From the NCBI RefSeq assembly GCF_000517405.1, contig NZ_CP006568.1, positions 2,914,001 through 2,978,000 of the forward strand: a stretch of DNA of 64,000 bases, given 5' to 3'. Source of the stretch: Candidatus Sodalis pierantonius str. SOPE (GTDB lineage: Bacteria; Pseudomonadota; Gammaproteobacteria; Enterobacterales; Enterobacteriaceae). Position 1 is the stretch's first letter. The number at the start of each line of letters is the position of its first letter. Under the pieces are notes generated by a model. It ran no database searches. It was not told where the DNA came from and worked only from the letters and a program-made list of their open reading frames with translations. Positions 8,521 to 20,356 of this stretch are shown here, piece by piece. The translations under genes were made by a program, and so were the position numbers.

Positions 8521-9204
8521 ATGCTGCAAAATATGTGGTGGTCGCTGCCGTTAATGCTGGGAGTCTTTTTCGCTTCCCGCCGTCTTGCCGGTCGGGTGCT
8601 GCGCATGCCGCTATTAAATCCGCTGCTGGTTTCCATGGTGGTGATTATCACGCTACTGCTGGCCACCGGCATCCCCTATAACCGTTATTTCGCCGGCAGC
8701 AAGGTGCTCAACGATCTTCTCCAGCCGGCGGTGGTCGCGCTAGCGTATCCGTTGTATGAGCAGTTGCACCAAATTCGCGCCCGCTGGAAATCCATTATCA
8801 GCATTTGCTTTGCAGGCAGCCTGACCGCCATGATAAGCGGCGCCGCCATTGCGCTGTGGATGGGGGTTTCGCCTGAAATAGCCGCATCGATATTGCCGAA
8901 ATCGGTAACCACCCCCATCGCCATGGCGGTGTCTCAATCCATTGGCGGCATTCCCGCCGTGACGGCGGTGTGCGTCATTTTCGTCGGGATTCTTGGGGCG
9001 GTTTTCGGCCACAGCGTGTTCAAGCTGCTGCGGATCTCTACGCGGGCGTCGCGTGGGCTGGCAATGGGCACCGCCCGCTGCGCCGAGCTGGATTTTCAAG
9101 AAGGGGCATTCAGTTCGCTGGCGTTGGTTATCTGCGGCATTATTACGTCCCTTATTGCCCCTTTGTATTTCCATTATTACTTAAATTATTCGGTTAATTG
9201 TTAA
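8521..9204 (+). CDS. yohK: YohK (LrgB/CidB-like membrane protein), slightly damaged
   Basis: A member of the LrgB family of polytopic inner-membrane proteins, paired with Yoh[48 protein letters not shown] and [27 protein letters not shown] match the family well. ATG 8521 gives MLQNMWWSL, like the enteric start. Two oddities are visible. The motif GTASHALGTARCAE has shrunk to GTARCAE (7 residues lost between short repeats). The last residues are frameshifted at the CCCC near 9151: the other frame reads [12 protein letters not shown] then stop, the expected end. The ORF is also open upstream into yohJ'. Function is doubtful. Confidence 0.75.
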   Translation: MLQNMWWSLPLMLGVFFASRRLAGRVLRMPLLNPLLVSMVVIITLLLATGIPYNRYFAGSKVLNDLLQPAVVALAYPLYEQLHQIRARWKSIISICFAGSLTAMISGAAIALWMGVSPEIAASILPKSVTTPIAMAVSQSIGGIPAVTAVCVIFVGILGAVFGHSVFKLLRISTRASRGLAMGTARCAELDFQEGAFSSLALVICGIITSLIAPLYFHYYLNYSVNC

Positions 9205-9281
9205 CGATAAGATATCGATCGTAGTTAATCGCGTTATCCCTGTTTACAATGATCGTCTGCTCAAAAGAATAGGGACCCCCT

Positions 9282-10211
9282 ATGATTGCTCGTTTTGCAC
9301 CGGCGCTGACCGCGATCGACCAACCTTTACGGGATGCGCTGGCGCCGTTGCTCGATCATAACGACTTCGCCGGCTGGCTGAGCGCTGGTCAGGTCAAGGA
9401 ACTTCTACAGGTCTGCGACCTTGACGAAGACGCATTATGTTTCTCGCTGCTGCCGCTCGCTGCCGCCTGTGCCGTCACACCGCTTTCCCATTTTAATGTG
9501 GGCGCTATCGCACGCGGCATCAGCGGCAATCTGTATTTCGGCGCCAATATGGAATTTCACGCCGCGCCGCTGCAGCAAACGGTGCATGCGGAACAAAGCG
9601 CCATCGCCCACGCCTGGCTGCGGGGTGAGAAACGTCTGCGGGCAGTGACGGTCAATTATACCCCCTGCGGCCACTGCCGGCAGTTCATGAATGAATTGAA
9701 CAGCGGCACCGATTTGATTCTCTGTCTTCCCGAGCGCCCCGCCGCAACGCTTGCGAGTTATCTTCCCGACGCGTTCGGTCCGCGTGATCTCGCCATTCAA
9801 AGCCAGCTACTCGATGAGATAGACCATCATTTCGCCACCGTGACATGGCTAGACCATGGGCTGCAAGCGGCCGCTCCCGCCGATAACGCGCCTTTGGTAA
9901 ACGCGGCCCTTGGTGCGGCCAGCCAGAGCCATGCACCCTACAGCCAAAGCCATAGCGGTGTCGCGCTACAGACGCGGGATGGCCGCATCTATGCGGGACG
10001 CTATGCGGAAAACGCCGCCTTTAATCCTAGCCTGCCGCCGCTGCAAAGCGCGTTAATCTTAATGAACGCCAGCGGCGACGATAGCCGTCAGATAACGCGG
10101 GCGGTGTTGGCCGAGCGGCAAAATGCGCCGATAACGCAATGGCCGGCCACCGCCGCCACCCTTGCCGCGCTGGGCTGCCACGAGGTGCATCATCTAGCAA
10201 TCTCTCTTTGA
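9282..10211 (+). CDS. cdd: Cytidine deaminase
   Basis: Deaminates cytidine and deoxycytidine to (deoxy)uridine in pyrimidine salvage. The 309-residue protein is of the long enterobacterial type, with an active N-terminal domain and a degenerate C-terminal repeat. The catalytic zinc site is complete: [11 protein letters not shown] (His and the proton-shuttling Glu) and [10 protein letters not shown] (two Cys ligands). The substrate-side [11 protein letters not shown] block is present. It follows yohK and precedes maeA in the same direction. The start at 9282 (MIARFAP) follows an AGGGA-like sequence. No lesion is seen, so it is one of the clearly functional genes here. Confidence 0.95.
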   Translation: MIARFAPALTAIDQPLRDALAPLLDHNDFAGWLSAGQVKELLQVCDLDEDALCFSLLPLAAACAVTPLSHFNVGAIARGISGNLYFGANMEFHAAPLQQTVHAEQSAIAHAWLRGEKRLRAVTVNYTPCGHCRQFMNELNSGTDLILCLPERPAATLASYLPDAFGPRDLAIQSQLLDEIDHHFATVTWLDHGLQAAAPADNAPLVNAALGAASQSHAPYSQSHSGVALQTRDGRIYAGRYAENAAFNPSLPPLQSALILMNASGDDSRQITRAVLAERQNAPITQWPATAATLAALGCHEVHHLAISL

Positions 10212-10354
10212 TTCTAGGCGCGTCGTAAGTCCACAACGGATGGGCTTATCGGCGCGGGGTGAAAAATATATTACAACTCCGGCCGGACAATCACCGCCGT
10301 GATCTCTTATGCTGTTCCTACAGCCAACATTATCAGTAACGATGAGTGAAGAAA

Positions 10355-12137
10355 ATGGAACTGGAATACGAAAGCAAACGTCCCCTGTATATCCCCCATG
10401 CCGGCCCCATTCTGTTGGAATTCCCGCTGCTGAATAAAGGCAGCGCCTTTTCCCTGGAAGAGCGTGACAATTTCAATTTGCAGGGTTTGCTGCCGGATAC
10501 GGTGGAAGCCATTGAGGAGCAGGCGGAACGCGCCTGGCGCCAATACCAGGATTTCCGCACCAATATCGATCGCCACATTTACCTGCGCAATATTCAAGAT
10601 ACCAATGAAACGCTTTTTTATCGGTTGCTTGCGGCCCACCTGGCCGAAATGCTGCCGATTATTTATACCCCGACCGTCGGCGATGCCTGCGAGCGGTTTT
10701 CCGATATTTATCGTCGCGCGCGAGGTGTGTTTATTTCCTATAATAACCGCGACAAAATTGAGGATATGCTGCAAAACGCTACCAAGCAAAATGTCAAAAT
10801 TATCGTTGTGACCGACGGTGAACGCATCTTAGGTCTGGGAGATCAGGGGATCGGCGGCATGGGTATTCCCATCGGTAAACTGTCGCTTTATACCGCCTGC
10901 GGCGGCATCAGCCCCGCCTATACCCTGCCGGTGGTGCTGGATGCCGGCACCAATAATCAGCAACTACTCAACGACCCGTTGTATATGGGCTGGCGCCATC
11001 CGCGCATAACCGGTGAACAATATGACGATTTCGTCGACGCCTTTATTCAGGCGGTGAAGCGCCGCTGGCCGAATGTGCTGCTGCAATTTGAAGATTTCGC
11101 CCAGAAAGACGCGACGCCGTTGCTAAACCGCTATCGCAGCGAATTATGTTGCTTCAATGATGATATTCAGGGTACCGCCGCGGTAACGCTGGGCTGTCTA
11201 CTGGCGGCCAGCCGCGCCGCGGGTAAACGCTTGCGCGATCAAAAAGTGGTGTTTCTCGGCGCAGGCTCCGCCGGTTGCGGTATCGCCGAACAGATTATCG
11301 CGGAAATGCGCATTGAAGGTCTCAGTGAAGACGAGGCCCGCGGCCGCGTCCTGATGGTCGATCGCTTTGGCCTGCTGACCGACAAACTGGCGAATCTGTT
11401 GGATTTTCAGAGCCGCCTAGTCCAGTCCAGTCCAGTCCAGTCCAGTCCAGTCCAGTCCAGTCCAGTCCAGTCCAGTCCAGTCCAGTCCAGTCCAGTCCAG
11501 TCCAGTCCAGTCCAGTGAGAGTATTGGCGATTGGCAGTTGAAGAGCGACACCATTTCGCTGCAAGATGTGGTACGCAACGCCAGACCCACGGTATTGATC
11601 GGCGTCTCCGGCCAGCCGGGGCTGTTTACCGAAGAGATTATCCGGGAGATGCACCAACACTGCGAGCGTCCCATTGTGATGCCGCTATCCAATCCCACAT
11701 CGCGCGTGGAAGCAACGCCGGAAGACATTTTATGCTGGACCGACGGCGCGGCGCTGGTCGCGACCGGCAGCCCCTTTACGCCGGTGAAGCTCGAGAGTAG
11801 AACCTACCCGATTGCCCAGTGCAATAACGCCTATATTTTCCCGGGTATCGGGTTGGGCGTATTGGCCTCGGGCGCAAGCCAGATTACGGACTCCATGCTA
11901 ATCGCGGCCAGTCGTGCACTGGCGGATTGCTCGCCGCTGGCCAACGGTGACGGCGGCGCGCTGTTGCCGGATATTAACGACATCCAGGCGGTCTCACGGG
12001 TCATTGCCATGGCGGTCGCCAAGGCGGCGCAGGTGCACGGGGTGGCGCTGGTGACCTACGAGGAAACGCTTTCTCTTGCCATCGAGCATAACTTCTGGCA
12101 GCCGCAGTATCGCGATTATTGCCGCACCTCATTTTAA
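10355..12137 (+). pseudogene. maeA: NAD-dependent malic enzyme, frame broken by pentanucleotide expansion
   Basis: Homolog of MaeA (SfcA), which oxidatively decarboxylates malate to pyruvate with NAD. Start ATG 10355 ([14 protein letters not shown]) aligns with the enteric start; GTG 10346 is an alternative. Conserved blocks: [60 protein letters not shown] and [14 protein letters not shown] (NAD fold). At residue ~358 (FQSRLVQ) a run of 19 TCCAG units replaces what should be about two. The frame then meets TGA at 11516. The rest ([21 protein letters not shown] onward, about 200 codons) is perfect in another frame. Unit counts of 17 or 20 would restore the frame, so the gene is off by repeat number only. 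Confidence 0.88.
11421..11515 (+). repeat. (TCCAG)19 pentanucleotide microsatellite within maeA
   Basis: Nineteen uninterrupted perfect copies of TCCAG (95 bp), preceded by CTAG and followed by TGAGAG. In the incoming frame they encode VQSSP repeats. Any count of the form 3k+2 (2, 5, ... 17, 20) joins the two halves of maeA in frame; 19 does not. Perfect uniformity shows a recent expansion by slipped-strand replication. Confidence 0.97.
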
Positions 12138-12148
12138 ACTCACCATCA

Positions 12149-12172
12149 ACCGGCCGGGGAAACCCGGCCGGT
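12149..12172 (+). terminator. Probable terminator hairpin after maeA
   Basis: ACCGGCCGGG and CCCGGCCGGT form a perfect 10-bp stem around a GAAA tetraloop, 12 bases after the maeA stop. There is no long T run (the next bases are AAACGGGCAATTTT), so termination may be weak or rho-assisted. Confidence 0.6.
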
Positions 12173-12244
12173 AAACGGGCAATTTTGCGGCATTGGCCTG
12201 ACTTGCCCCTTGCACACCTTGCTTCAGCTTGGCAGGTAAAGTAG

Positions 12245-13090
<846 letters not shown>

Positions 13091-13708
13091 CGGTCACGCC
13101 GGTGGCGGTGCCGGTGAAAGCGGTATAAGGGGGCGAGCCGTGAGCGTTGCCCCGGCGATTTTCGCCAATGTCGCAAAGCTTGCACTGGATCTATGTGGGA
13201 CGCGGCGAGGCAGGTCATTGCGCAAAACGCGGGCCCCGGCGCAGGCGCACATTACCGCGCACCGGGACTCGCCCTCGCCTGGCCCACACGGTTGCGCGGG
13301 CCAGGCGTAGGGCAGAGGCTACTTTTTCTTCGCGTATTTCAATGAATCGAGCGCAACGGCGAAAATAATGATTGCGCCTTTGATGATATATTGCCAATAG
13401 GGATTCACGCCGATATAGGTCAGGCCATAGTTGATGACCGTAAAGATGATAACCCCGGTGACCACCCCCAGTACCGTACCGACCCCGCCGGCAAAGGACA
13501 CGCCACCGACAACGCAGGCCGCAATGGCATCCAGTTCATACATAAAACCGAGGTTATTGGTGGCGCTGCCGATACGCCCCGCCTCGAGCATACCGCCGAA
13601 GGCGTAGAAGATCCCGGACAGAGCATAAATAATTATCAGGTTTAGCGGCACATTGACGCCGGAGACCTTGGCCGCTTCCGGGTTGCCGCCGATGGCGAAG
13701 ATATTTTT

Positions 13709-14763
13709 CGCTTTGTTGAATAAATCCGAAATTTGTGACGACTTCCTCCCTATCAGGGCGATTGTTACATGATGCGGACGCTGTTTGGTATTCCTAACAG
13801 TGTGATCCGGTTAAGTGCTTTAACCATTGCCATTGCCTCACCTACCTGCGCGTCATAGTCATGCAGACTCAGATGGCCACCCAGAAGTGTTTTAAACCGG
13901 AACATGGCCGTTTCAGCCAGTGAACGCCGGTGATAACCTACTTTCTTTTTCCAGGTATCGTTATTGCCGCTCAGATGCTGATTTGCCACCGCATGGTTAC
14001 GCTCATGGTATCGAGCTGGCCAATATTGCGCACCACTTCGCGGTGGGAGAAGCGGCTTTATTTTTTTCCTCAGCAGAGCATCATGACAGTAACGCGTATC
14101 GTAAGCACTGTCAGCCGACGCTTCCCTGATTTTCCGGTGGGTTTGGTTAATCAGCCCGGGCAGCGCCTGCGCATCTGTCGTACCGCTTAGCGATAAATCG
14201 GCACAGATAATTTCATGTGTCACGCTATCTACTGCCAGATGAAGCTTGCGCCATACTCTGCGCCTCTCAGCCCCATGCTGCCTGACTTTCCATTCGCCTT
14301 CGCCGAAGACTTTCAGGCCGGTGCCATCGATGACCAGGTGTGAGATTTCGCCGCGGGTTGGCGTTTTTATGCTGATGTCGACGGTTTTTGCTCGCCGGCT
14401 GACCAGAGAGTAATCTGGGCAGCGCAGCGACAGCCCCATCAGTTTAAAAATCGAGTCAACGAAACCCTGTAACGCCCGGAGCGAAAGGTTAAACACGCGC
14501 TTTATCATCAGAACCGTGGTAATGGCCATATCGGTGTAGTGAAGCGGCCGGCCACGATGTTCAGGTGGTGTACTCTCAGTCCATGCAGCAATGGCTGACT
14601 CATCAAGCCATACTGTCAGGTCCCCCCGCTGCCTGAGCGCATTGTTATATGCGGGCCAGTTGGTAATTTTAAACTTTTGCTTTGCCATGGGGACCTGATG
14701 TTGAAACGAATGTAGTGATCAGAGCTGCCAGTCACCTAAAAGTTCGATTTATTCAACAAAGCC
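13709..14763 (-). mobile_element. IS5-family (IS903-type) element, copy 1, in mglC
   Basis: A 1055-bp element with ends CGCTTTGTTGAATAAATC and GATTTATTCAACAAAGCC, flanked by 9-bp duplications at 13700-13708 and 14764-14772 (one base differs). Copies 2-4 have the same length and ends. One transposase is carried on the minus strand. A 9-bp duplication and GGCTTTGTTG ends are typical of the IS903 subgroup. Confidence 0.95.
13765..14688 (-). CDS. IS5-family transposase, copy 1
   Basis: A 307-residue DDE transposase. Catalytic region: Asp in [17 protein letters not shown], Asp in [13 protein letters not shown], and Glu in [16 protein letters not shown]. The N-terminal domain with [21 protein letters not shown] is typical of the IS903-like subgroup. 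It is near-identical to the three other copies in this window (for example KVFGEGEW here, KIFGEGEW elsewhere). The ORF is open. Confidence 0.96.
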   Translation of the reverse strand: MAKQKFKITNWPAYNNALRQRGDLTVWLDESAIAAWTESTPPEHRGRPLHYTDMAITTVLMIKRVFNLSLRALQGFVDSIFKLMGLSLRCPDYSLVSRRAKTVDISIKTPTRGEISHLVIDGTGLKVFGEGEWKVRQHGAERRRVWRKLHLAVDSVTHEIICADLSLSGTTDAQALPGLINQTHRKIREASADSAYDTRYCHDALLRKKIKPLLPPRSGAQYWPARYHERNHAVANQHLSGNNDTWKKKVGYHRRSLAETAMFRFKTLLGGHLSLHDYDAQVGEAMAMVKALNRITLLGIPNSVRIM

Positions 14764-15966
14764 GATACTTTTACCAAAACGGGTTTTGGTCCAAAGTATC
14801 CAAACAAAGATAATGGCGATCAGCGCGTAGAAGGTGATATACGACAATTTAAAATCGCCAAAACGAATAAACCCTTGTGCAAAGCTCGAGAAGTTTGATT
14901 CAAAACCGGCTATCGGCGAGGCGCCCACCGCATCGTAATAAAGCGAGTTGATGCCATAAACGATAATCATGGTGCCTAAGGTGGTAATAAACGGCGTCAC
15001 GTTCAAATAAGCGATAACCAAACCGTTAACCAAACCGATCACGGCGCCGATGGCGCAAACAATCAAGATAACCACCGGAATGGGCAGGCTGTGCATATCA
15101 GGGAAAACTTTATTAACATTATCCATGGATTGCAGTAAAGTCGCCGCCACCACCGCCGCCAAACCGACCTGACGCCCCGCCGACAGGTCGGTTCCCTGAG
15201 TGACAATCAATCCCGCCGCCCCGAGGGCAATGATAATCTGCACCGAGGATTGGGTCAGGATGTTACTCAGGTTCATCAGGCTTAAAAAGATCGGATCCTG
15301 GAAAATAATAATGGCCAATAGCACCAACAAAACCACATAGATGCCGCCCTCTTTCAAATAAGTGAGCATGCTTTTCTTTTTCAACGCATTCATCGTTAAA
15401 CCCTTACAAATTAGAGATACAGGGAAGCAAGACGCAAAATTTCATTCTGCGAGGTTTCTTTGGTGTTGACGATCCCCGCCATTTGACCGTTGCTCATAAC
15501 CAGAATGCGATCGGTAATGCCGAGAAGTTCCGGCATCTCAGAAGAGATGATGATAATACCTTTACCCCGCTTCGCCAGTTCAGTCATCAGCTGATATATC
15601 TCGAACTTGGCCCCTACATCGATGCCGCGGGTAGGCTCGTCCAGCATCAAAATTTCCGGCTGTGTGAGCAGCCAGCGACCGATGATAACTTTTTGCTGAT
15701 TACCGCCCGAAAGCGATCCTATATGGGTGCCGTGCCCCGGCGTTTTCACCCGCATAGCATCGATGACCCACTGAATATCGCTCTTGGGTATTATTTAGCA
15801 GGCCCATCTTGTTCTTATAGCTGCGAATATTGGAAATGAGCGAATTAAAGCCAACATCGAGGAAAGCATAAATGCCGGTGGCGCGCCGCTCTTCGGTCAC
15901 TAGCGCGAAACCGTGGCTGATAGCCTCGTTGGCGCTGTTATTTTTGATAGTTTTGCCGTGCAGACG

Positions 15967-17021
15967 GGCTTTGTTGAATAAATCGAACTTTTAGGTGACT
16001 GGCAGCTCTGATCACTACATTCGTTTCAACATCAGGTCCCCATGGCAAAGCAAAAGTTTAAAATTACCAACTGGCCCGCATACAACAATGCGCTCAGGCA
16101 GCGGGGGGACCTGACAGTATGGCTTGATGAGTCAGCCATTGCTGCATGGACTGAGAGTACACCACCTGAATATCGTGGCCGGCCGCTTCACTACACCGAT
16201 ATGGCCATTACCACGGTTCTAATGATAAAGCGCGTGTTTAACCTTTCGCTCCGGGCGTTACAGGGTTTCGTTGACGCGATTTTTAAACTGATGGGGCTGT
16301 CGCTGCGCTGCCCAGATTACTCTCTGGTCAGCCGGCGAGCAAAAACCGTCGACATCAGCATAAAAACGCCAACCCGCGGCGAAATCTCACACCTGGTCAT
16401 CGATGGCACCGGCCTGAAAATCTTTGGCGAAGGCGAATGGAAAGTCAGGCAGCATGGGGCTGAGAGGCGCAGAGTATGGCGCAAGCTTCATCTAGCAGTA
16501 GATAGCGCGACACATGAAATTATCTGTGCCGATTTATCGCTAAGCGGTACGACAGATGCGCAGGCGCTGCCCGGGCTGATTAACCAAACCCACCGGAAAA
16601 TCAGGGAAGCGTCGGCTGACAGTGCTTACGATACGCGTTACTGTCATGATGCTCTGCTAAGGAAAAAAATAAAGCCGCTTCTCCCACCGCGAAGTGGTGC
16701 GCAATATTGGCCAGCTCGATACCATGAGCGTAACCATGCGGTGGCAAATCAGCATCTGAGCGGCAATAACGATGCCTGGAAAAAGAAAGTAGGTTATCAC
16801 CGGCGTTCACTGGCTGAAACGGCCATGTTCCGGTTTAAAACACTTCTGGGTGGTCATCTGAGTCTGCATGACTATGACGCGCAGGTAGGTGAGGCTATGG
16901 CAATGGTCAAAGCGCTTAACCGGATCACGCTGTTAGGAATGCCAAACAGCGTCCGCATCATGTAACAATCGCCCTGATAGGGAGGAAGTCGTCACAAATT
17001 TCGGATTTATTCAACAAAGCG
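15967..17021 (+). mobile_element. IS5-family element, copy 2, in mglA
   Basis: A 1055-bp element starting GGCTTTGTTGAATAAATC, flanked by the exact 9-bp duplication GTGCAGACG at 15958-15966 and 17022-17030. It is inserted opposite to the direction of mglA. Exact flanks show an ordinary transposition event. Confidence 0.96.
16042..16965 (+). CDS. IS5-family transposase, copy 2
   Basis: A 307-residue DDE transposase with the same catalytic blocks as copy 1 ([32 protein letters not shown]). A few substitutions distinguish it from the other copies (EYRGRPLHY for [17 protein letters not shown] for NNDTWKKK). The ORF is open from ATG 16042, which lies 76 bases inside the element. Confidence 0.96.
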   Translation: MAKQKFKITNWPAYNNALRQRGDLTVWLDESAIAAWTESTPPEYRGRPLHYTDMAITTVLMIKRVFNLSLRALQGFVDAIFKLMGLSLRCPDYSLVSRRAKTVDISIKTPTRGEISHLVIDGTGLKIFGEGEWKVRQHGAERRRVWRKLHLAVDSATHEIICADLSLSGTTDAQALPGLINQTHRKIREASADSAYDTRYCHDALLRKKIKPLLPPRSGAQYWPARYHERNHAVANQHLSGNNDAWKKKVGYHRRSLAETAMFRFKTLLGGHLSLHDYDAQVGEAMAMVKALNRITLLGMPNSVRIM

Positions 17022-17433
17022 GTGCAGACGGATAGTACCGGCGGACTTTTCACGAATACCGAATAACGTTTCGACAATATCAGTGCGCCGCGCGCCAACC
17101 AGGCCGGCGATGCCGAGAATTTCGCCCTGGTGCAGATCAAACGAAATATCGCGGATCGAAGGCTGGCGCAACGATGTGAGGTTGCGCACTTCGAGCATCA
17201 TCTCTCCCGGCGCACTAATACGATCGGGGAAACGTTGGCTCAGTGAACGGCCTACCATCATGGCAATAATTTGGTCCATGCTCAGCCCTTCCACCAGCTG
17301 AGTAGCAATCCATTGTCCATCGCGCAAAATGGTGATTTCGTCGCACAGCTGAAAAATCTCTTCCATTTTATGAGAGATATAAACAATACCGCAGCCGCGC
17401 GCTTTCAATTTGCGAATGATACTGAAGAGATGA

Positions 17434-18488
17434 GGCTTTGTTGAATAAATCGAACTTTTAGGTGACTGGCGGCTCTGATCACTACATTCGTTTCAACATC
17501 AGGTCCCCATGGCAAAGCAAAAGTTTAAAATCACCAACTGGCCCGCATATAACAATGCGCTCAGGCAGCGGGGGGACCTGACAGTATGGCTTGATGAGTC
17601 AGCCATTGCTGCATGGACTGAGAGTACACCACCTGAACATCGTGGCCGGCCGCTTCACTACACCGATATGGCCATTACCACGGTTCTGATGATAAAGCGC
17701 GTGTTTAACCTTTCGCTCCGGGCGTTACAGGGTTTCGTTGACTCGATTTTTAAACTGATGGGGCTGTCGCTGCGCTGCCCAGATTACTCTCTGGTCAGCC
17801 GGCGAGCAAAAACCGTCGACATCAGCATAAAAACGCCAACCCGCGGCGAAATCTCACACCTGGTCATCGATGGCACCGGCCTGAAAATCTTCGGCGAAGG
17901 CGAATGGAAAGTCAGGCAGCATGGGGCTGAGAGGCGCAGAGTATGGCGCAAGCTTCATCTGGCAGTAGATAGCGCGACACATGAAATTATCTGTGCCGAT
18001 TTATCGCTAAGCGGTACGACAGATGCGCAGGCGCTGCCCGGGCTGATTAACCAAACCCACCGGAAAATCAGGGAAGCGTCGGCTGACAGTGCTTACGATA
18101 CGCGTTACTGTCATGATGCTCTGCTGAGGAAAAAAATAAAGCCGCTTATCCCACCGCGAAGTGGTGCGCAATATTGGCCAGCTCGATACCATGAGCGTAA
18201 CCATGCGGTGGCAAATCAGCATCTGAGCGGCAATAACGATACCTGGAAAAAGAAAGTAGGTTATCACCGGCGTTCACTGGCTGAAACGGCCATGTTCCGG
18301 TTTAAAATACTTCTGGGTGGTCATCTGAGTCTGCATGACTATGACGCGCAGGTAGGTGAGGCTATGGCAATGGTCAAAGCGCTTAACCGGATCACGTTGT
18401 TAGGAATGCCAAACAGCGTCCGCATCATGTAACAATCGCCCTGATAGGGAGGAAGTCGTCACAAATTTCGGATTTATTCAACAAAGCG
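17434..18488 (+). mobile_element. IS5-family element, copy 3, in mglA
   Basis: A 1055-bp element with the same ends as copies 1, 2 and 4. It is flanked by the exact 9-bp duplication AAGAGATGA at 17425-17433 and 18489-18497, and lies in the same orientation as copy 2. Its own duplication shows that it inserted independently of copy 2 in the same gene. Confidence 0.96.
17509..18432 (+). CDS. IS5-family transposase, copy 3
   Basis: A 307-residue DDE transposase, open throughout. Small differences from the others include FRFKILLGG for FRFKTLLGG and KIKPLIPPR for KIKPLLPPR. The Asp, Asp and Glu blocks are all present. Confidence 0.96.
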   Translation: MAKQKFKITNWPAYNNALRQRGDLTVWLDESAIAAWTESTPPEHRGRPLHYTDMAITTVLMIKRVFNLSLRALQGFVDSIFKLMGLSLRCPDYSLVSRRAKTVDISIKTPTRGEISHLVIDGTGLKIFGEGEWKVRQHGAERRRVWRKLHLAVDSATHEIICADLSLSGTTDAQALPGLINQTHRKIREASADSAYDTRYCHDALLRKKIKPLIPPRSGAQYWPARYHERNHAVANQHLSGNNDTWKKKVGYHRRSLAETAMFRFKILLGGHLSLHDYDAQVGEAMAMVKALNRITLLGMPNSVRIM

Positions 18489-19119
18489 AAGAGATGATTG
18501 ACTTCTTTTTCGGTCAGCGACGAGGTGGGCTCGTCCATAATGACGATTTTAGCGTCGTAGGAAAACGCCTTGGCTATCTCGATCATCTGCATCTGGGACA
18601 CGGACAGGGTGGCGACTTTATCACGTGGATCGATATCGATGTCCAACTCTTCAAAAATAGTCTTGGTGTCCTGATACATTTTCTTATAGTCGACGAATAG
18701 CCCTTTGCGGGGGTAGCGACCAAGCCACATATTGTCCATCACGGTACGCTGCAGCACCAGGTTAATCTCCTGATGCACCATGGAAACCCCTTGCTCCAGC
18801 GCTTCTTTCGAGTTCTTGAAATTAACTTCCTGTCCCTGAAAAATGATGCTTCCCGCATCTTTGCTGTAAATACCGAAGAGGCATTTTAATAACGTCGATT
18901 TGCCCGCACCATTTTCCCCCATCAGGGCATGAATAGAATGGGAACGGACATTGAGATTAACGTTATCCAACGCTTTCACGCCAGGAAATGATTTGCTGAT
19001 ATCTTTCATATCCAGCAGCCATTCGCGATGCTGTTCGGTCGTAATGTCGGCCATAGTTACACCAGCTCAAAAATAGACAAGTTTCATTCCCTCGCCGGAG
19101 TCGGCGGGGGTATCAGGTT

Positions 19120-20119
19120 TTATTTTTTGAATTGCGCCAAGTTGTCTTTATCGATGCCAAAATAAGGGATACGGACAACTTTATTGTCCAGCTTCCATTG
19201 GGTGCCGTCGGCGGCGCCTTTGCCTTCAGCCAAGTTTTTCGCCAGATCGAATGTCGCTTTGGCCTGGTTGTCGGCGTCGTTAAGCACGGTACCGGCCATC
19301 GCGCCCGATTTAACCAGCGCCAGGGCTTCCGGCAGCCCGTCTACGCCAAATACCGGGATACTGCTCTTATTATGGGCTTTGAGGGCTTCTACGGCGCCCA
19401 TGGCCATGGCGTCGTTATTTGGCAATCACCACTTCAATCTTGTTGGCGTTAGGCCCGGAGAGCCAAGTGTCGACTTTGTCCTTCGCCTGGACGGTGTCCC
19501 ACATGGCGGTATCGAGCTGCAACTGCTGAGTCTTTAATTTTTCCTGATCGTTCAGGGTCTTGATGACGTAGCTAGCGCGCGCCTCCGCATCCGGATGTCC
19601 CGGTTCGCCTTTCAGCATGACATACTGGATGACGCCGTCTTTGTTCAGATCCCAATCGGGGTGGGCTTTCCAATGTTTGGCGATCAGCTCACCTTGAATA
19701 ATGCCGGATTCTTTAGAATCGGTACCGACATAGTAGGCCTTGTCGTAGCTGTCCAAATCTTTGCGGCTCGGCTCTTTGTTGTAGAACACCACGGGAATGT
19801 CATTGCCGCGCGCCTTCTGAATCACGACAGGCGCGGCCGCGGGATCCACCAGGTTGACAGCCAACGCTTTGACCCCTTTGGCAATCAGCACATCAATTTG
19901 GTCGTTCTGTTTGGACTGATCGTTCTGGGAGTCATTCATCAAAAGCGTCACGCCTAAACTGTCTTTGGCGTCTTTTTCAAGCGTTTTGCGTAGCACCGAC
20001 ATAAAGTTATCGTCATACTTATAGATAGTCACGCCAATACGGACGTTGGCGGCCTGCGCGGCCATGGAAAACATCAGGCCGGCTGCCAGAGCGGTAAGGG
20101 AAAATACCTTCTTATTCAT
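19120..20119 (-). pseudogene. mglB: Galactose-binding periplasmic protein MglB, one-base frameshift
   Basis: MglB binds galactose/glucose in the periplasm for the MglBAC importer and serves as chemotaxis ligand carrier. Start ATG 20119 follows GAGAGACCA. A Sec signal peptide is visible ([24 protein letters not shown]), then mature [17 protein letters not shown]. The frame runs correctly to NKIEVVIA and then stops: GCCAAATAACGAC has one A too many. GCC-AAT-AAC-GAC would give ANND, and the rest ([17 protein letters not shown] ... [10 protein letters not shown]) is perfect in the next frame. A single base in an A run is the only lesion. Confidence 0.92.
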
Positions 20120-20356
20120 TGGTCTCTCTGGATATCAGTAGGGTAGAACTCAGTGAGTATCTTGCAATGCTTTCAGGTTATAGCAAATAAAGGGGCCAGG
20201 CCGGATAGCCCCGCCAGACGGCATCACGGACCGTAGCAGTCGCGCCACCCGGAGTCATTCCGAACGACTCGTTTATCCATGTCTGACGGGAGAACGGCTA
20301 CAGCATATCGGGAGGGATGTTAATATAATGTAAATATTCTCACACTTTGAAACCGG

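Larger units (their letters stand above)
13319..15393 (-). pseudogene. mglC: Galactose ABC transporter permease MglC, split by IS5
   Basis: MglC forms the membrane channel of the MglBAC high-affinity galactose/methyl-galactoside importer. The N-terminal part (15393-14773) has membrane helices (GGIYVVLLVLLAIIIF, IIIALGAAGLIVTQGTDLSAGRQVGLA) and runs to KTRFGKS. An IS5-family element at 13709-14763 interrupts it. The remainder continues as KNIFAIGGN... NLGFMYELDAIAACVVGGVSFAGGVG and ends DSLKYAKKK at 13319. The IS duplicated 9 bases (GATATTTTT/GATACTTTT, one mismatch). Apart from the insertion both halves are open, so the lesion is recent. Confidence 0.9.
15411..19054 (-). pseudogene. mglA: Galactose ABC transporter ATPase MglA, split by two IS5 copies and a frameshift
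   Basis: MglA is the double ATP-binding subunit driving MglBAC galactose import. The gene starts at 19054 ([14 protein letters not shown]). The first cassette keeps Walker [10 protein letters not shown] and Walker [14 protein letters not shown]5 copy 3 (17434-18488) cuts in after EKEVNHLF. The middle part ([40 protein letters not shown]) ends at IS5 copy 2 (15967-17021). The last part runs HGKTIKN... MGLLNNTQ, then shifts frame near 15785 and resumes as [49 protein letters not shown] to stop at 15411. Three independent lesions. Confidence 0.9.

Noticed and set aside
11421..11515. CRISPR-like repeat array
   Set aside because: Uniform 5-base tandem units without spacers; no cas genes in the window.
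11322..11728. Two overlapping minus-strand ORFs (LDWTG repeats) across the TCCAG tract
   Set aside because: They exist only because the pentanucleotide repeat is open in several frames; the flanks are clear plus-strand maeA.
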